Source of the DNA: Microbacterium sp.
GTDB taxonomy: Bacteria > Actinomycetota > Actinomycetes > Actinomycetales > Microbacteriaceae
Assembly: GCA_003248655.1 (NCBI GenBank)
Contig: QFPM01000005.1
Span: forward strand, 62,001 to 126,000
Length of the DNA: 64,000 bases
Reading direction: 5' to 3'
In this document: one piece after another, positions 52,071-61,140 of the stretch
Position numbering within the stretch: the stretch's first letter is position 1
Layout: the number at the start of each line of letters is the position of its first letter
The notes under the pieces: generated by a model
What the model saw: only the letters and a program-made list of their open reading frames with translations
Told to the model about the DNA's origin: nothing
Database searches by the model: none
Made by a program: the position numbers and the translations under genes

Positions 52071-52076
52071 AGTGTA
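52071..52076 (-). promoter_or_regulatory. Putative -10 (TACACT) of the RNB gene
   Basis: Minus-strand hexamer 6 nt before GTG 52064. Confidence 0.4.
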
Positions 52077-52113
52077 GGTCGGCGCGCGCGGGCGCGTGGG
52101 GGGCCCCTGCGGC

Positions 52114-52119
52114 TAGGCT
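52114..52119 (+). promoter_or_regulatory. Putative -10 (TAGGCT) of proS
   Basis: TAGGCT lies 8 nt before GTG 52128 with no ribosome binding site. Confidence 0.45.
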
Positions 52120-52127
52120 TGACGCTC

Positions 52128-53897
52128 GTGGTCACCCGTCTCTCCCGCTTCTTCCTCCGCACGCTCCGCGAAGATCCGTCGGATGCCGAGGTCACGAGCC
52201 ACCGTCTGCTCGTGCGCGCCGGCTACATCCGCCGCGCCGCCCCCGGCATCTTCACGTGGTTGCCGCTGGGGCTTCGGGTCAAGGCGAAGATCGAGGCGAT
52301 CATCCGCGACGAGATGACCGCCGCGGGCGCGTTCGAGGTGCACTTCCCGGCGCTCCTGCCCCGCGACCCGTATGAGCAGTCGGGGCGCTGGACCTCCTAC
52401 GGCGACGGCATCTTCCGCCTGCAGGACCGCAAGGGCGCCGACTACCTCCTCGCGCCGACGCACGAGGAGATGTTCACCCTTCTCGTCAGGGACCTGTACT
52501 CGTCGTACAAGGACCTACCGCTGACGATCTACCAGATCCAGGACAAGTACCGCGACGAGGCGCGCCCGCGCGCGGGGCTCCTGCGCGGGCGCGAGTTCAC
52601 GATGAAGGATGCCTACTCGTTCGACTACACGGACGAGGGGCAGGATGCCTCGTACATGAGCCAGCGCGATGCGTACGAGCGCATCTTCCAGCGGCTGGGC
52701 CTCGAGTACGTCATCGTCGCCGCCGACAACGGCCTCATGGGCGGGGCGCGCTCGGAGGAGTTCCTGCACCCGATCGCCGTCGGCGAGGACACGTTCGTGC
52801 GTTCGGCCGGTGGCTATGCCGCCAACGTCGAGGCGTTCACGACGGCCGCCGCCGACCCCGTGCCGTTCGACGCAGGCGGCTCGCCGGTGATCTTCGATTC
52901 GCCGAACACCCCGACGATCGAGACGCTCGTCGCGCACGCGAACGCCGTTCTTCCGGCGCCCGCGGCGGGGGAGTACACGGCATCCGACACCCTCAAGAAC
53001 GTCGTGCTGGCGCTCACGCACCTGGACGGTACGCGCGAGCTGGTCGTCGTGGGGCTGCCGGGTGACCGCGAGGTCGACGAGAAGCGCGCCGAGGTCGCCT
53101 TCGCGCCCGCCGCCGTCGAGGCCGCGACGGCGGAGGACTTCGAGCGCAACCCGCTGCTCGTGAAGGGCTACATCGGGCCGTGGTCGCCCCAGGGCGCGGT
53201 GCTCGGCGAGGATTCGGCGACCGGCATCCGCTATCTCGTCGACCCGCGCGTCGGCGAGGGGTCGAGCTGGATCACCGGCGCGAACCTCGACCAGAAGCAC
53301 GCGCACTCGGTCGTCGCGGGGCGCGATTTCTTCGCGGACGGCGTCGTCGAGGTCGCGAACGTGCGACCGGGCGACCCGGCCCCCGACGGCTCGGGACCGG
53401 TCGAGCTCGCGCGCGGCATGGAGATCGGGCACGTCTTCCAGCTCGGGCGCTTCTTCGCTGAGACCCTGGGGCTCAAGGTGCTGGACGAGAACGGCAAGCT
53501 CGTCACGGTCACGATGGGGTCGTACGGCATCGGCGTGACGCGGATCCTCGCGATCCTCGCGGAGCTCAACAACGACGACAAGGGGCTCGTGTGGCCGGCA
53601 TCCATCGCGCCGTTCGACGTGCAGGTCGTCGCCGCCGGGCGTGACGAGGTCGCGTTCGAGGTCGCGTCGGCGCTCGCCGATGAGTTGGATGCCGCGGGCC
53701 TCGACGTCCTCTACGACGACCGCCCGAAGGTGTCGCCCGGCGTGAAGTTCGGCGACGCCGAGCTCGTCGGCGTGCCGCAGATCGTGATCGTGGGTCGCGG
53801 AGCGGCCGACGGCGAGGTCGAGCTGTGGGACCGCCGCTCGGGCGAGCGGGCCGTCGTGCCCGTCGCGGAGGCCATCGCGCGCCTGACCGCCCGCTGA
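52128..53897 (+). CDS. proS: Prolyl-tRNA synthetase, bacterial type with editing-domain insertion
   Basis: A 589-residue class II synthetase. Motif 2 (IQDKYRDEARPRAGLLRGREFTMKD) and motif 3 (GSYGIGVTRILA) are intact. The central insertion (about residues 220-400) is the bacterial-type editing domain. GTG 52128 gives MVTRLSRFFLRTLREDP. It sits in the usual ispG-proS-nusA neighbourhood but rimP is absent here. Confidence 0.95.
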   Translation: MVTRLSRFFLRTLREDPSDAEVTSHRLLVRAGYIRRAAPGIFTWLPLGLRVKAKIEAIIRDEMTAAGAFEVHFPALLPRDPYEQSGRWTSYGDGIFRLQDRKGADYLLAPTHEEMFTLLVRDLYSSYKDLPLTIYQIQDKYRDEARPRAGLLRGREFTMKDAYSFDYTDEGQDASYMSQRDAYERIFQRLGLEYVIVAADNGLMGGARSEEFLHPIAVGEDTFVRSAGGYAANVEAFTTAAADPVPFDAGGSPVIFDSPNTPTIETLVAHANAVLPAPAAGEYTASDTLKNVVLALTHLDGTRELVVVGLPGDREVDEKRAEVAFAPAAVEAATAEDFERNPLLVKGYIGPWSPQGAVLGEDSATGIRYLVDPRVGEGSSWITGANLDQKHAHSVVAGRDFFADGVVEVANVRPGDPAPDGSGPVELARGMEIGHVFQLGRFFAETLGLKVLDENGKLVTVTMGSYGIGVTRILAILAELNNDDKGLVWPASIAPFDVQVVAAGRDEVAFEVASALADELDAAGLDVLYDDRPKVSPGVKFGDAELVGVPQIVIVGRGAADGEVELWDRRSGERAVVPVAEAIARLTAR

Positions 53898-53947
53898 CCT
53901 GACGCGCCCGCGCGGCGGGGTTCCGCTGAGAAACCACTTCATGCGCT

Positions 53948-54012
53948 GAGAAACCACCTGGCGCCCGACAAACCACGTCCCCCGTGGTTTCCCGGGGCGC
54001 GAGTGGTTTCTC
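53948..54012. repeat. Intergenic hairpin element after proS
   Basis: Arms of 30 nt (53948-53977 and 53983-54012) agree at 23 positions, with GAGAAACCAC outside and AAACCACG inside. A further GCTGAGAAACCAC copy lies at 53925-53937, so the sequence has three AAACCAC and two GTGGTTT words. It sits between proS and the next co-directional gene. Confidence 0.65.
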
Positions 54013-54034
54013 ACGCACGCGGCCTGGCCGCGCC

Positions 54035-54040
54035 TATGCT
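54035..54040 (+). promoter_or_regulatory. Putative -10 (TATGCT) of the DUF1622 gene
   Basis: TATGCT lies 7 nt before ATG 54048. Confidence 0.45.
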
Positions 54041-54047
54041 GGCGGGC

Positions 54048-54473
54048 ATGGACATCGAGCCCGTCTTCACGACCGTCGCGGTCGTGTTCGAGGTCATCGG
54101 CGCGCTCGCGATGTGCCTCGGCTTCGTCGTGGCGGTGCTCCTCGGCATCCGCTCGCTGCAGCGCGGCGATGGCGGGCAGGCGGCGTTCCAGACGCTGCGG
54201 ACGACCCTCGGGGCGGCGATCCTGCTGGGCCTCGAGGTGCTCGTCGCGGCCGACCTCATCCGCACGATCACGTCGAAGCCGTCGCTCGAGGATGCCGTGA
54301 TCCTCGGGCTCATCGTGCTCATCCGGACGGTGCTGTCGATGTCGATCCAGATCGAGATCGAGGGCGTCCTGCCGTGGCGGCGCGCCCTGCTGACCAGCGG
54401 CGGTCAGGTGATCGGCGAGCAGATCGCCCGTGATCGCGCGGCGAGTGCCCGCGGCGCGTCCGTCCGCGACTGA
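54048..54473 (+). CDS. DUF1622 membrane protein
   Basis: A 141-residue protein with about three membrane helices and the family blocks TLRTTLGAAILLGLEVLVAADLIRTI and IVLIRTVLSMSIQIEIEG. The function is unknown. ATG 54048 is chosen for the -10 hexamer 7 nt upstream; an in-frame ATG 15 codons earlier is less likely. Confidence 0.85.
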   Translation: MDIEPVFTTVAVVFEVIGALAMCLGFVVAVLLGIRSLQRGDGGQAAFQTLRTTLGAAILLGLEVLVAADLIRTITSKPSLEDAVILGLIVLIRTVLSMSIQIEIEGVLPWRRALLTSGGQVIGEQIARDRAASARGASVRD

Positions 54474-54588
54474 GTCGCGAAGCCCCGATCCCCCACCCGT
54501 GCTTCACGTTCGCCCGCTGGGGGGTGCGCCGCACCGGCGCCACCACTCAGCGACAGCGCGCACGCGTCGGTTAGCGCCTTGCGCGTAG

Positions 54589-54615
54589 ATGGTCTGGTCA
54601 ATCTGACCAGACCAT
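54589..54615. promoter_or_regulatory. Operator of the toxin-antitoxin pair
   Basis: ATGGTCTGGTCA and TGACCAGACCAT form a perfect 12-3-12 palindrome ending 24 bp before the antitoxin ATG. Phd/YefM antitoxins bind such palindromes for autorepression. Confidence 0.7.
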
Positions 54616-54638
54616 GCCATTCTGGAGGAGTGACCGGG

Positions 54639-54893
54639 ATGATCAACGTGCAAGATGCCAAGACGCGTCTGTCCGAGCTGCTCCACCGCGTCGAGGCGGG
54701 TGAGCGGATCGTCCTCGCCCGTGCGGGGCGCCCGGTCGCGCGGCTGGAGGCGGTCGACCCGCCACGGCGTTCGTTCGAGGCCCCGCTGCTCACCGGCATC
54801 CCACCTCTCGACCCTGCGGAAGTGCTCGCAGCCTCTGACGCTTCACAGCTCGCCGAGTGGGAGAGTGGACACGCCGAGGATCCGTTCGCGTGA
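54639..54893 (+). CDS. Phd/YefM-family antitoxin
   Basis: An 84-residue antitoxin. The N-terminal Phd/YefM fold INVQDAKTRLSELLHRVEAGE binds DNA, and the acidic C-terminus should bind the toxin. ATG 54639 has GGAGGAG about 10 nt upstream. Its stop overlaps the toxin's GTG start (GTGA), the normal coupled arrangement. A perfect 27-bp palindrome lies upstream. Confidence 0.88.
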   Translation: MINVQDAKTRLSELLHRVEAGERIVLARAGRPVARLEAVDPPRRSFEAPLLTGIPPLDPAEVLAASDASQLAEWESGHAEDPFA

Positions 54894-55285
54894 CCGCTCT
54901 CCTGCTCGATACGCACGTCGTCGTGTGGCTTGCGACCGAGCCGGAGCGAGTGCCCGCGGGCCTCCGCGCGCGGCTGCAGTCGGCGGAGCATCTCGCCGTG
55001 TCCGCGGCGAGTGCCTACGAGATCGCGCAGAAGGTCCGATCAGGGCGGATGCCCGGCGCCACCGGCATCGTCGCCCGCTGGGACGAGCTCGTCGCGGCGA
55101 TGATGGCCGAGGACGTGGCACTCACCTCGGCTGACATGGCGCACGCGGCCGGGCTGGCCTGGGAGCATCGTGATCCGTTCGACCGGATGCTGGTGGCGCA
55201 GGCGCAGCGCCGTGGGTTCACCCTCGCGACGCGCGACGCCGCGATCCGCGCGTACCGGGGTGTCGAGTGCGCCGCGTGGGAGTAG
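54890..55285 (+). CDS. PIN-domain toxin (VapC-like)
   Basis: A 131-residue PIN-domain RNase. Acidic metal ligands are seen in LLLDTHVVVWL (Asp), SAASAYEIAQK (Glu), HRDPFDRMLVAQA (Asp) and LATRDAAI (Asp). The toxin pairs with the upstream Phd-like antitoxin; the combination of Phd/YefM with PIN is common. Likely target: tRNA or rRNA, by analogy only. Confidence 0.88.
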   Translation: MTALLLDTHVVVWLATEPERVPAGLRARLQSAEHLAVSAASAYEIAQKVRSGRMPGATGIVARWDELVAAMMAEDVALTSADMAHAAGLAWEHRDPFDRMLVAQAQRRGFTLATRDAAIRAYRGVECAAWE

Positions 55286-55363
55286 CGCACAGGGATGAGG
55301 CCGCCGCGGCCGCAGCCATGAAGAAGAACCCGGCAAAGTCTCCGCGATCGAGTGCATGACCCC

Positions 55364-56626
55364 TCATTGCGAGGCGAACTCCTCCAGCAGCTGCGCCGCC
55401 CGCTCGGCGCCGCCGGCATCCGCGAGTTGCCCGGCGATCTCTCGCGCCCGCGCCCGATAGCTCGTTTCAGCGAGCACGCGGTCGACGGCAGCGCGGATGG
55501 CGGCGGGCTTCGGCGAACCCGTGCGCAGGTTAATGCCCGCGCCCGCAGCATCCACTCGTCCGGCGACCTCGGGCTTGTCGAGATCGCCGCCACCGATGAC
55601 GAGCGGGAGGCCGTGCGACAGCGCGGTCACGACACCTCCCCAGCCGCCGTTCGTCACGAGCACGTCGGCGCGGGGGAACAGCTCGTCGAACGGCACCATC
55701 GCCGCGACGCGGGCGTTCGGGGGCACAGGAAACGGGAAGGTGTCCTGCCCGCGCACGCCGGTGGATGCCACGACGACGGCGTCGAGATCGGCGAGGGCGT
55801 CGAGGGCCGGTCGCAGCAGGTCGTCCGGGTCGACGTTCTGGGTGCCCTGCGTCAGCGCGATGACGCGCCGCCCGTCGAGATCGCCCCACCATGCGGCGCG
55901 CGGCACGTCGCCGGCGCCCGTAAGACGGCCGACCCAGTACAGGTGCGCGGGCCTCCCGGGCAGGTCGAAGTCGAGCGCCGGAACTCCCGACGCGAGGATG
56001 AGCTCCGCCGACCACACCTGCCGGTCGAAGCCGACGGATGCCGGCGCGAGCCCGGCCGCGACCCGCGCCCGGTTCGCGCCGGCGGTGAGCGTGCCCGACA
56101 GCGCGGGGATGAGCGCGCGCAACGCGCCGTCGCGAGCGCGACCGAGAGCCGTGCCGCCAGGCCGCAGCCCGAGACCCGGCGGTGGGCCGTGCGGCGAGAC
56201 GAGGTGTAGCGGCAGCACGGCGACGGTCGCCCACCGGCATCCGATCGCCTCGGCGATGACGCTGGGGGCGAGGGAGGCCTCGTCGCTGACCAGGGCATCC
56301 CACGGGTCGCGCTCCCACTCCGCCCGCACGTCGGCGAGTTGGGCCGGAGTCGTGCCGACGAAGAGGTCCTCCATGTTGACCATCAGCTGGCGGAAGCCCT
56401 TCTTGCCCACGAGGCGTGGGAAGGTCGCCGGCAGGTTCTGCTCGTCGAAGTCGGGAGCGGCCTGCCACGGCACGAACCGCGCGCCGGTGCGCTCCACCTG
56501 CTCGCGGAACGCCGAGCCGGTGTAGAACCGCACGTCGTGGCCGCGCGCGATGAGCGCCGCCGCGACGGCGGCCATCGGCGCGACGTGCCCCGAGAACGGC
56601 ATCGCGGTCACCATGAACCGTGCCAT
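55364..56626 (-). CDS. Glycosyltransferase, MGT/GT1 family
   Basis: A 420-residue GT-B fold enzyme resembling macrolide/UGT-type glycosyltransferases. The N-terminal acceptor domain begins MVTAMPFSGHVAPMAAVA; the C-terminal donor loop is TNGGWGGVVTALSHGLPLVIGGGDLDKPEVAGRV, with Asn where HGGxGT transferases have histidine. ATG 56626 has GAAAGGG upstream. Substrate unknown; no natural-product cluster surrounds it. Confidence 0.85.
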   Translation of the reverse strand: MARFMVTAMPFSGHVAPMAAVAAALIARGHDVRFYTGSAFREQVERTGARFVPWQAAPDFDEQNLPATFPRLVGKKGFRQLMVNMEDLFVGTTPAQLADVRAEWERDPWDALVSDEASLAPSVIAEAIGCRWATVAVLPLHLVSPHGPPPGLGLRPGGTALGRARDGALRALIPALSGTLTAGANRARVAAGLAPASVGFDRQVWSAELILASGVPALDFDLPGRPAHLYWVGRLTGAGDVPRAAWWGDLDGRRVIALTQGTQNVDPDDLLRPALDALADLDAVVVASTGVRGQDTFPFPVPPNARVAAMVPFDELFPRADVLVTNGGWGGVVTALSHGLPLVIGGGDLDKPEVAGRVDAAGAGINLRTGSPKPAAIRAAVDRVLAETSYRARAREIAGQLADAGGAERAAQLLEEFASQ

Positions 56627-56943
56627 CGCCACCCTTTCGCCGACGAGCGTCGATGCCATTGTCGCGCGGTGGGCGTTACGGCGGCATCCGTGCGAGCACG
56701 CAGGCTCGCGCTACTCAAATCTGCACGCGCGCCACATTCTTCGACAGCCCATGCAGATTTCGACCGCGCGAGGCGCAGCCACCGGCATCCCCGACACAAA
56801 GACGGCGTAGCGGATGGCGTTCCCTCGCGCGCCAGCGGGCTGCGGCGCGAGGAATCGGTGCTGGCGCCGATGAGCGAGAGCGGGACGCGCTCCTAGCGTG
56901 TGGGCGTGACCGGCACCGTGCCGCGCGAAAAGGAGACCAGGAC
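56627..56943. other. Divergent intergenic region (317 bp)
   Basis: It holds the upstream site of the glycosyltransferase gene and an imperfect inverted repeat (arms 56705-56727 and 56750-56772, core AAATCTGCA, 17 of 23 paired). For the downstream gene there is a -10-like TAGCGT (56894-56899) and the ribosome binding site AAAGGAG before ATG 56944. No coding region is convincing. Confidence 0.5.
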
Positions 56944-57393
56944 ATGACCGCTCTTCCCGTTCCCGCCGTCGCCCTGTCGGCGTCATCGCCCGCGACGACC
57001 CGATCGCTGCCGCTCTGGCGGACGATCCTGTTCCGCATCGGCATCGTCCTGACGACGCTCATGGGGCTCATGAACACGATCAATGGCGGCTCGGCGCTCC
57101 TCGGTATCCAGGCCGAGGCCGACCCGTCGACCTACTCGCCGCTGATCGCCGCACTCCTGCTCGGCATCGGGTTCCCGACTCTGCTGCTCGTCGGCACGGC
57201 CTGGCGCCCCGTGCAGTGGGCACTCGTGACCGTCATCGTGCTGCGCTTCCTCGAGGCGGCGACGATGTGGGTGCCGTTCGGGCCGGGGGACTGGTACCAG
57301 GCGCCGGAGGCGCGCGGGTTCTACATCGTCCTCGTGGTCGTCTCGCTCGTCGTCTGCGGGCTCATGTCGTCCGGCCTGTCGCGGCGACGCTGA
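56944..57393 (+). CDS. Predicted four-helix membrane protein
   Basis: A 149-residue protein with four hydrophobic segments and a basic tail (GLSRRR). No family recognised. ATG 56944 has AAAGGAG upstream. It lies 37 nt before a histidine kinase and could be its membrane partner, but only by position. Confidence 0.65.
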   Translation: MTALPVPAVALSASSPATTRSLPLWRTILFRIGIVLTTLMGLMNTINGGSALLGIQAEADPSTYSPLIAALLLGIGFPTLLLVGTAWRPVQWALVTVIVLRFLEAATMWVPFGPGDWYQAPEARGFYIVLVVVSLVVCGLMSSGLSRRR

Positions 57394-57430
57394 CTGACAG
57401 GCGGTGAGCCGATGGTGGGATGATGAGCCC

Positions 57431-59512
57431 ATGAGCACTCCGCTCCTGCCGGGCCGGCGAGTGGGCAGCGCGCGACCGGCGGGCACCGCACTCGCCGCCT
57501 CGGCCGGCGCCTGGGCGGCCCCGGCGCTCGCCGTCGGCGCTCTCGTCATCGCCTCTCTCGTGGTCGGGTCGCCCGCAGCGGCCGACCCCCTCACCGGGTC
57601 GATCGCGTGGCGGGTCGGGATGCCGCTCGCGCTCGCCGCGACGAGCGGCATCGCGATCTGGTGCCGCCTATCGGTGAGCGCCCGCCTCGCGAGGTGGATC
57701 TGGGCCGCCGCGCTCGCCGCCGGGGGCTACTGGCTCGGCGCGGCCGCCGCCTCGGCGATCGCGGCCGCCGGCGCGACCGACAGCCTGGCTTACACCCTCG
57801 TCGCCACCATCCCGGCGGGGGCGTGGACGGTGGTGCTCGCCGTGCTGCAGTGCGCAGCCGTCGTCGCCGGTCAGGAGGCAGGATGCCTGGGGAGGCGCTC
57901 GTGGCCGACGGTGACTCTTCTCGGCGCGGCGGGGGTGATGCTCCTCGCCACGCTGATCAGCGCTCCGCCGGATGTCGCGCCGGCGTCGATCCTCCCGGCA
58001 TCGGTCGTCGCATCGCCGGTGTTCGTCGCCGTCACGTCGGCGCTGCTGTACGGCTGGATGCTGTCGCTCCTGGTTCTGCCGGTCACCATGTTCGTGCTCG
58101 CCGCGCGGTCGCGCGCGACCGCCCGCCGCGCGCGGGCGCGCATCGCGGTGGGAGCTCTCTGCCCCCTGCTCGTCGTGTTGCTGTGCGGACTGCTGGCGGC
58201 AGTGCTGCGAGAGTCGGAGTGGCGAGGCGACGAGGCGACCTGGCTCGCGATCGGGTTCGCCCTGGCGCTGCCGCTCACCTGCGGCTGGCTGGCGGCGACG
58301 GTGCGCGAGGCGACAGCCGAGGAGGGCGGCTGGTTCACCTCGCTGGCCACGGCGCTCCGGGGCGCGCTGTGGGCGCTGTACGTGCTGGGGGTCGTGCAGC
58401 TGGTCACGAACTTCACCCCGCTGCTCGGCGGAGACGCCGCGGCCGGCGCTGTGGCGATGGCGCTCGTGCTGGCGACGACGTTCTGGCCGTGGCTCCTCCT
58501 CGTGCGCGCGGCTGTTCGTCGCTTCGACGTGCGCACGGCGGTCGCCGAGGCCGCGGTGGCCGCCGTCCGGCCCGACGGGGGTGCAGTGGGTCTCGCGGAA
58601 CCGGCCGGCCCCGCCTGCGAGAGGGTCGCGGCGGAGGCGCTGAGCGACCCCGACGTGCGCGTGCTTCTCGCGCGGCCGGGCGGTCGCTGGATCGCCGCCG
58701 ACGGCACGCCGTCGTCGCCGGCCGAGCAGGTCGCGACGCTCACCGTCACCGACGCGACCGGTCTGCCGCTCGGTGTGGTCGAGCATCGCACCCGGTTCGC
58801 CGACCTCCGCCCGCTCGCCCTCGCCCTGCGACCCCTGTTCGAGCGCGCCGTCTGGGAGGCGGAGCTCCGCGAGCAGGCCGGACGGGTCGCGGCCGAGCGT
58901 GCGCGGGCGGATGCCGCGGCATCCGAAGCGCGCCGCCGCATCGAACGCGACCTGCACGACGGGGTGCAGGGGCGGCTCGTCTCGCTCGGGCTCGGGCTCA
59001 GCATCGCCCGGGAGCAGCTGCCCGACGCGCTCGCCCGCGACGTCGTCGCGAACGCGGTCGCCGAGCTGCAGGCATCCGTCGCCGAGCTTCGCGAGCTCGC
59101 GAGCGGCGCACTCAGCAGCCGACTCGACGGACGTGGGCTCGCGGGCGCGGTCGGCGAGCTCGTCGCGCGGGCTCCCGTGCCGGTCGAGGTCGACATCCCC
59201 GACCTCGCGCTGCCGCCGGGCATCGAGAGCACGGCCTACTTCGTGATCGCCGAGGCGGTGACGAACGCGCTGAAGCACGGCGACGCGGCGACGATCGCGG
59301 TGCGCGTGGTGCACGACGCGTTGGTCGACACAGCAGTCGGGACCGTGACCGTCGAGATCTGGGACGACGGGCGCGGCGGGGCCGACGCGCGCGCTGGCAC
59401 AGGGCTGCGGGGGCTTCGCGAGCGCGTACGCGCGGCGGGCGGACGACTCGTCGTGAGCGAGCGGATGCCGCAGGGAACCCGCGTCGAGGCGGTGCTGCCG
59501 TGCGGGTCGTGA
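57431..59512 (+). CDS. Sensor histidine kinase (NarL/HisKA_3 type)
   Basis: A 693-residue kinase. About nine membrane helices in the first 370 residues are followed by a GAF-like region and a dimerisation/phosphoacceptor box RRIERDLHDGVQGRLVSLGL with H509. The ATPase shows an N-box EAVTNALKHG, and WDDGRGGADA with TGLRGLRERV. It autophosphorylates and passes phosphate to the response regulator overlapping its end. The many helices suggest it senses a membrane or lipid-linked signal. Confidence 0.9.
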   Translation: MSTPLLPGRRVGSARPAGTALAASAGAWAAPALAVGALVIASLVVGSPAAADPLTGSIAWRVGMPLALAATSGIAIWCRLSVSARLARWIWAAALAAGGYWLGAAAASAIAAAGATDSLAYTLVATIPAGAWTVVLAVLQCAAVVAGQEAGCLGRRSWPTVTLLGAAGVMLLATLISAPPDVAPASILPASVVASPVFVAVTSALLYGWMLSLLVLPVTMFVLAARSRATARRARARIAVGALCPLLVVLLCGLLAAVLRESEWRGDEATWLAIGFALALPLTCGWLAATVREATAEEGGWFTSLATALRGALWALYVLGVVQLVTNFTPLLGGDAAAGAVAMALVLATTFWPWLLLVRAAVRRFDVRTAVAEAAVAAVRPDGGAVGLAEPAGPACERVAAEALSDPDVRVLLARPGGRWIAADGTPSSPAEQVATLTVTDATGLPLGVVEHRTRFADLRPLALALRPLFERAVWEAELREQAGRVAAERARADAAASEARRRIERDLHDGVQGRLVSLGLGLSIAREQLPDALARDVVANAVAELQASVAELRELASGALSSRLDGRGLAGAVGELVARAPVPVEVDIPDLALPPGIESTAYFVIAEAVTNALKHGDAATIAVRVVHDALVDTAVGTVTVEIWDDGRGGADARAGTGLRGLRERVRAAGGRLVVSERMPQGTRVEAVLPCGS

Positions 59513-60141
59513 TCGCCGAAGACCTCGTGCTGCTGCGCGACGGGATCGCGCGCGCGATCGCGGCCCACGGGTTCGAGGTCGTCGCCGAGGTTGGCGACGC
59601 TGGCGCGCTCGTGGACGAGGTCGCGCTGCAGCGGCCCGACCTCGTCATCACCGACGTGCGGATGCCGCCCGGTTTCACCGACGAGGGGGCGCGCGCGGCC
59701 CGGGTGCTGCGCGAGCGGTTCCCGGGCCTCGCCGTCGTCGTGCTCTCGCACGTCGTCGAACCCGAGCTCGCCCTGCTGCTGGCCTCGGAGCATCCGGGAG
59801 GCTTCGGCTACCTGCTGAAAGACCGCGTGATGCAGGTCGACGAGTTCATCGCGGCGCTGCGGGCCGTCGCAGCCGGGGGGACGGTCGTCGACGCCCTCGT
59901 GGTCGAGCGCGGCCTTGCCCGGCGGCAGGCCCCGCTGCGGGTGCTCACCGAGCGCGAGCGTGATGTTCTGGCCGCCCTCGCGCGCGGTCGCAGCAACCTC
60001 GCGATCGCGCAGGAGCTGTTCGTTTCCGAGCGCACCGTCGACGCACACCTGCGGTCGATCTTCACGAAGCTCGCGCTGCCGCAGGATGCCGACGCGAATC
60101 GTCGCGTGCAGGCCGCCCTGCTCTGGCTCGCGGGCGAGTAG
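59500..60141 (+). CDS. LuxR/NarL-family response regulator
   Basis: A 213-residue regulator. The receiver domain has phosphoacceptor D52 in LVITDVRMPPG and lysine in YLLKDRV; the C-terminal helix-turn-helix is LTERERDVLAALARGRSNLAIAQ with VSERTVDAHLRSIFTKL. GTG 59500 overlaps the kinase gene by 13 nt, so the two genes are coupled. Confidence 0.92.
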   Translation: MRVVIAEDLVLLRDGIARAIAAHGFEVVAEVGDAGALVDEVALQRPDLVITDVRMPPGFTDEGARAARVLRERFPGLAVVVLSHVVEPELALLLASEHPGGFGYLLKDRVMQVDEFIAALRAVAAGGTVVDALVVERGLARRQAPLRVLTERERDVLAALARGRSNLAIAQELFVSERTVDAHLRSIFTKLALPQDADANRRVQAALLWLAGE

Positions 60142-60287
60142 GCGTCCGTGCGCACGTCGGGCGATTAAGCGTCAGCACCGATTCGACCGCGGGGTCATCG
60201 GCCATAGCTTCGTCTCAGTCCGGTGGGTGATAACGACGCCGGGCGCAACCGCACAACGACCGCTGCACGCCCGAAAGGACGCTCGAC

Positions 60288-60539
60288 ATGGCCCGCACTC
60301 GCCCCGTGATCGCATGGGTACGCCGCATCCACCGCTGGATCTCGCTTGCCTTTACCGCCGTCGCCGCCGTGGTCATCTTCGGCGGAGCACCCGCTGGCAC
60401 TCCTTTCGGCGACACGCTCGCCGGCATCGCGATCGCCCTGCTGCTCCTGCTCCTCATCAGCGGGCTCTGGATGGCAATCCACCACTACACGGTCGCCGTG
60501 CGCCGCCGGCGGCGAGCGCCGGGGGCCGCGGCGGTGTGA
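60288..60539 (+). CDS. Small membrane protein
   Basis: An 83-residue protein with two predicted helices (SLAFTAVAAVVIFGG and IAIALLLLLLISGLWMAIH) between Arg-rich ends. Family unknown. Clear GAAAGGA upstream of ATG 60288. Immediately after the two-component system but 147 nt from it, so probably its own unit. Confidence 0.65.
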   Translation: MARTRPVIAWVRRIHRWISLAFTAVAAVVIFGGAPAGTPFGDTLAGIAIALLLLLLISGLWMAIHHYTVAVRRRRRAPGAAAV

Positions 60540-60572
60540 ACCGCGGTCCTCAGCCGCCGACCTCGCCGTGGT

Positions 60573-61052
60573 TCATGACGTCTCGTCGGGAGTGTCCTTC
60601 GTCACGAGCGAGCGCATCATGATGGCGGCCATCGCGAGCTTGCCCTTCGACGGCTCCCAGAACTCGGTCACCCTCGGGGTCACCTTCAGCAGCGCGATCC
60701 CGGGGGTCTCGAGACCGTCCTCGAACCAGATGTCGAGCGAGGGCGAGTACAGCTCCGCCATCTTCGCATGGTCGTGGACGATGGATGCCGTGCCCGCCAC
60801 CGACACGTACCGCATGCCCTTCGCGTCGCTGTACGCGAGGCCGACGTCCCGGTGCGCGCGCGCCTCGTCGACCTTCTCGGTGTCTTCCGACGTGAAGAAC
60901 CAGATGTCGCCCGCGGCATCCATCTGGCGCGTCGACATGGGGCGTGAGACGAGATTGCCCTCGTCGTCGGTCGTGGTGAGCATGGTGAAGTCGATGTCTT
61001 CGACAAGCTCCTTCACCTTCGCGGCGGCTTCTGTTCCGGTGAGTTCGGTCAT
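60573..61052 (-). CDS. Pyridoxamine 5'-phosphate oxidase family protein (general stress protein 26-like)
   Basis: A 159-residue split-barrel flavin-binding fold. Typical segments are DFTMLTTTDDEGNLVSRPMS, DIWFFTSEDTEKVDEARA, VGLAYSD and YVSVAGTASIV. These proteins bind FMN or F420, but catalysis is not defined. ATG 61052 has GGAGC upstream. Confidence 0.85.
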   Translation of the reverse strand: MTELTGTEAAAKVKELVEDIDFTMLTTTDDEGNLVSRPMSTRQMDAAGDIWFFTSEDTEKVDEARAHRDVGLAYSDAKGMRYVSVAGTASIVHDHAKMAELYSPSLDIWFEDGLETPGIALLKVTPRVTEFWEPSKGKLAMAAIMMRSLVTKDTPDETS

Positions 61053-61140
61053 GCTCCGACGTTCGCACCCGGCGGGGCGCCGAGGCAGGGGATTGACAAG
61101 CAGGCCCCATCCGTTCACCGGAGCGTGGCAGGGTGGGCGC

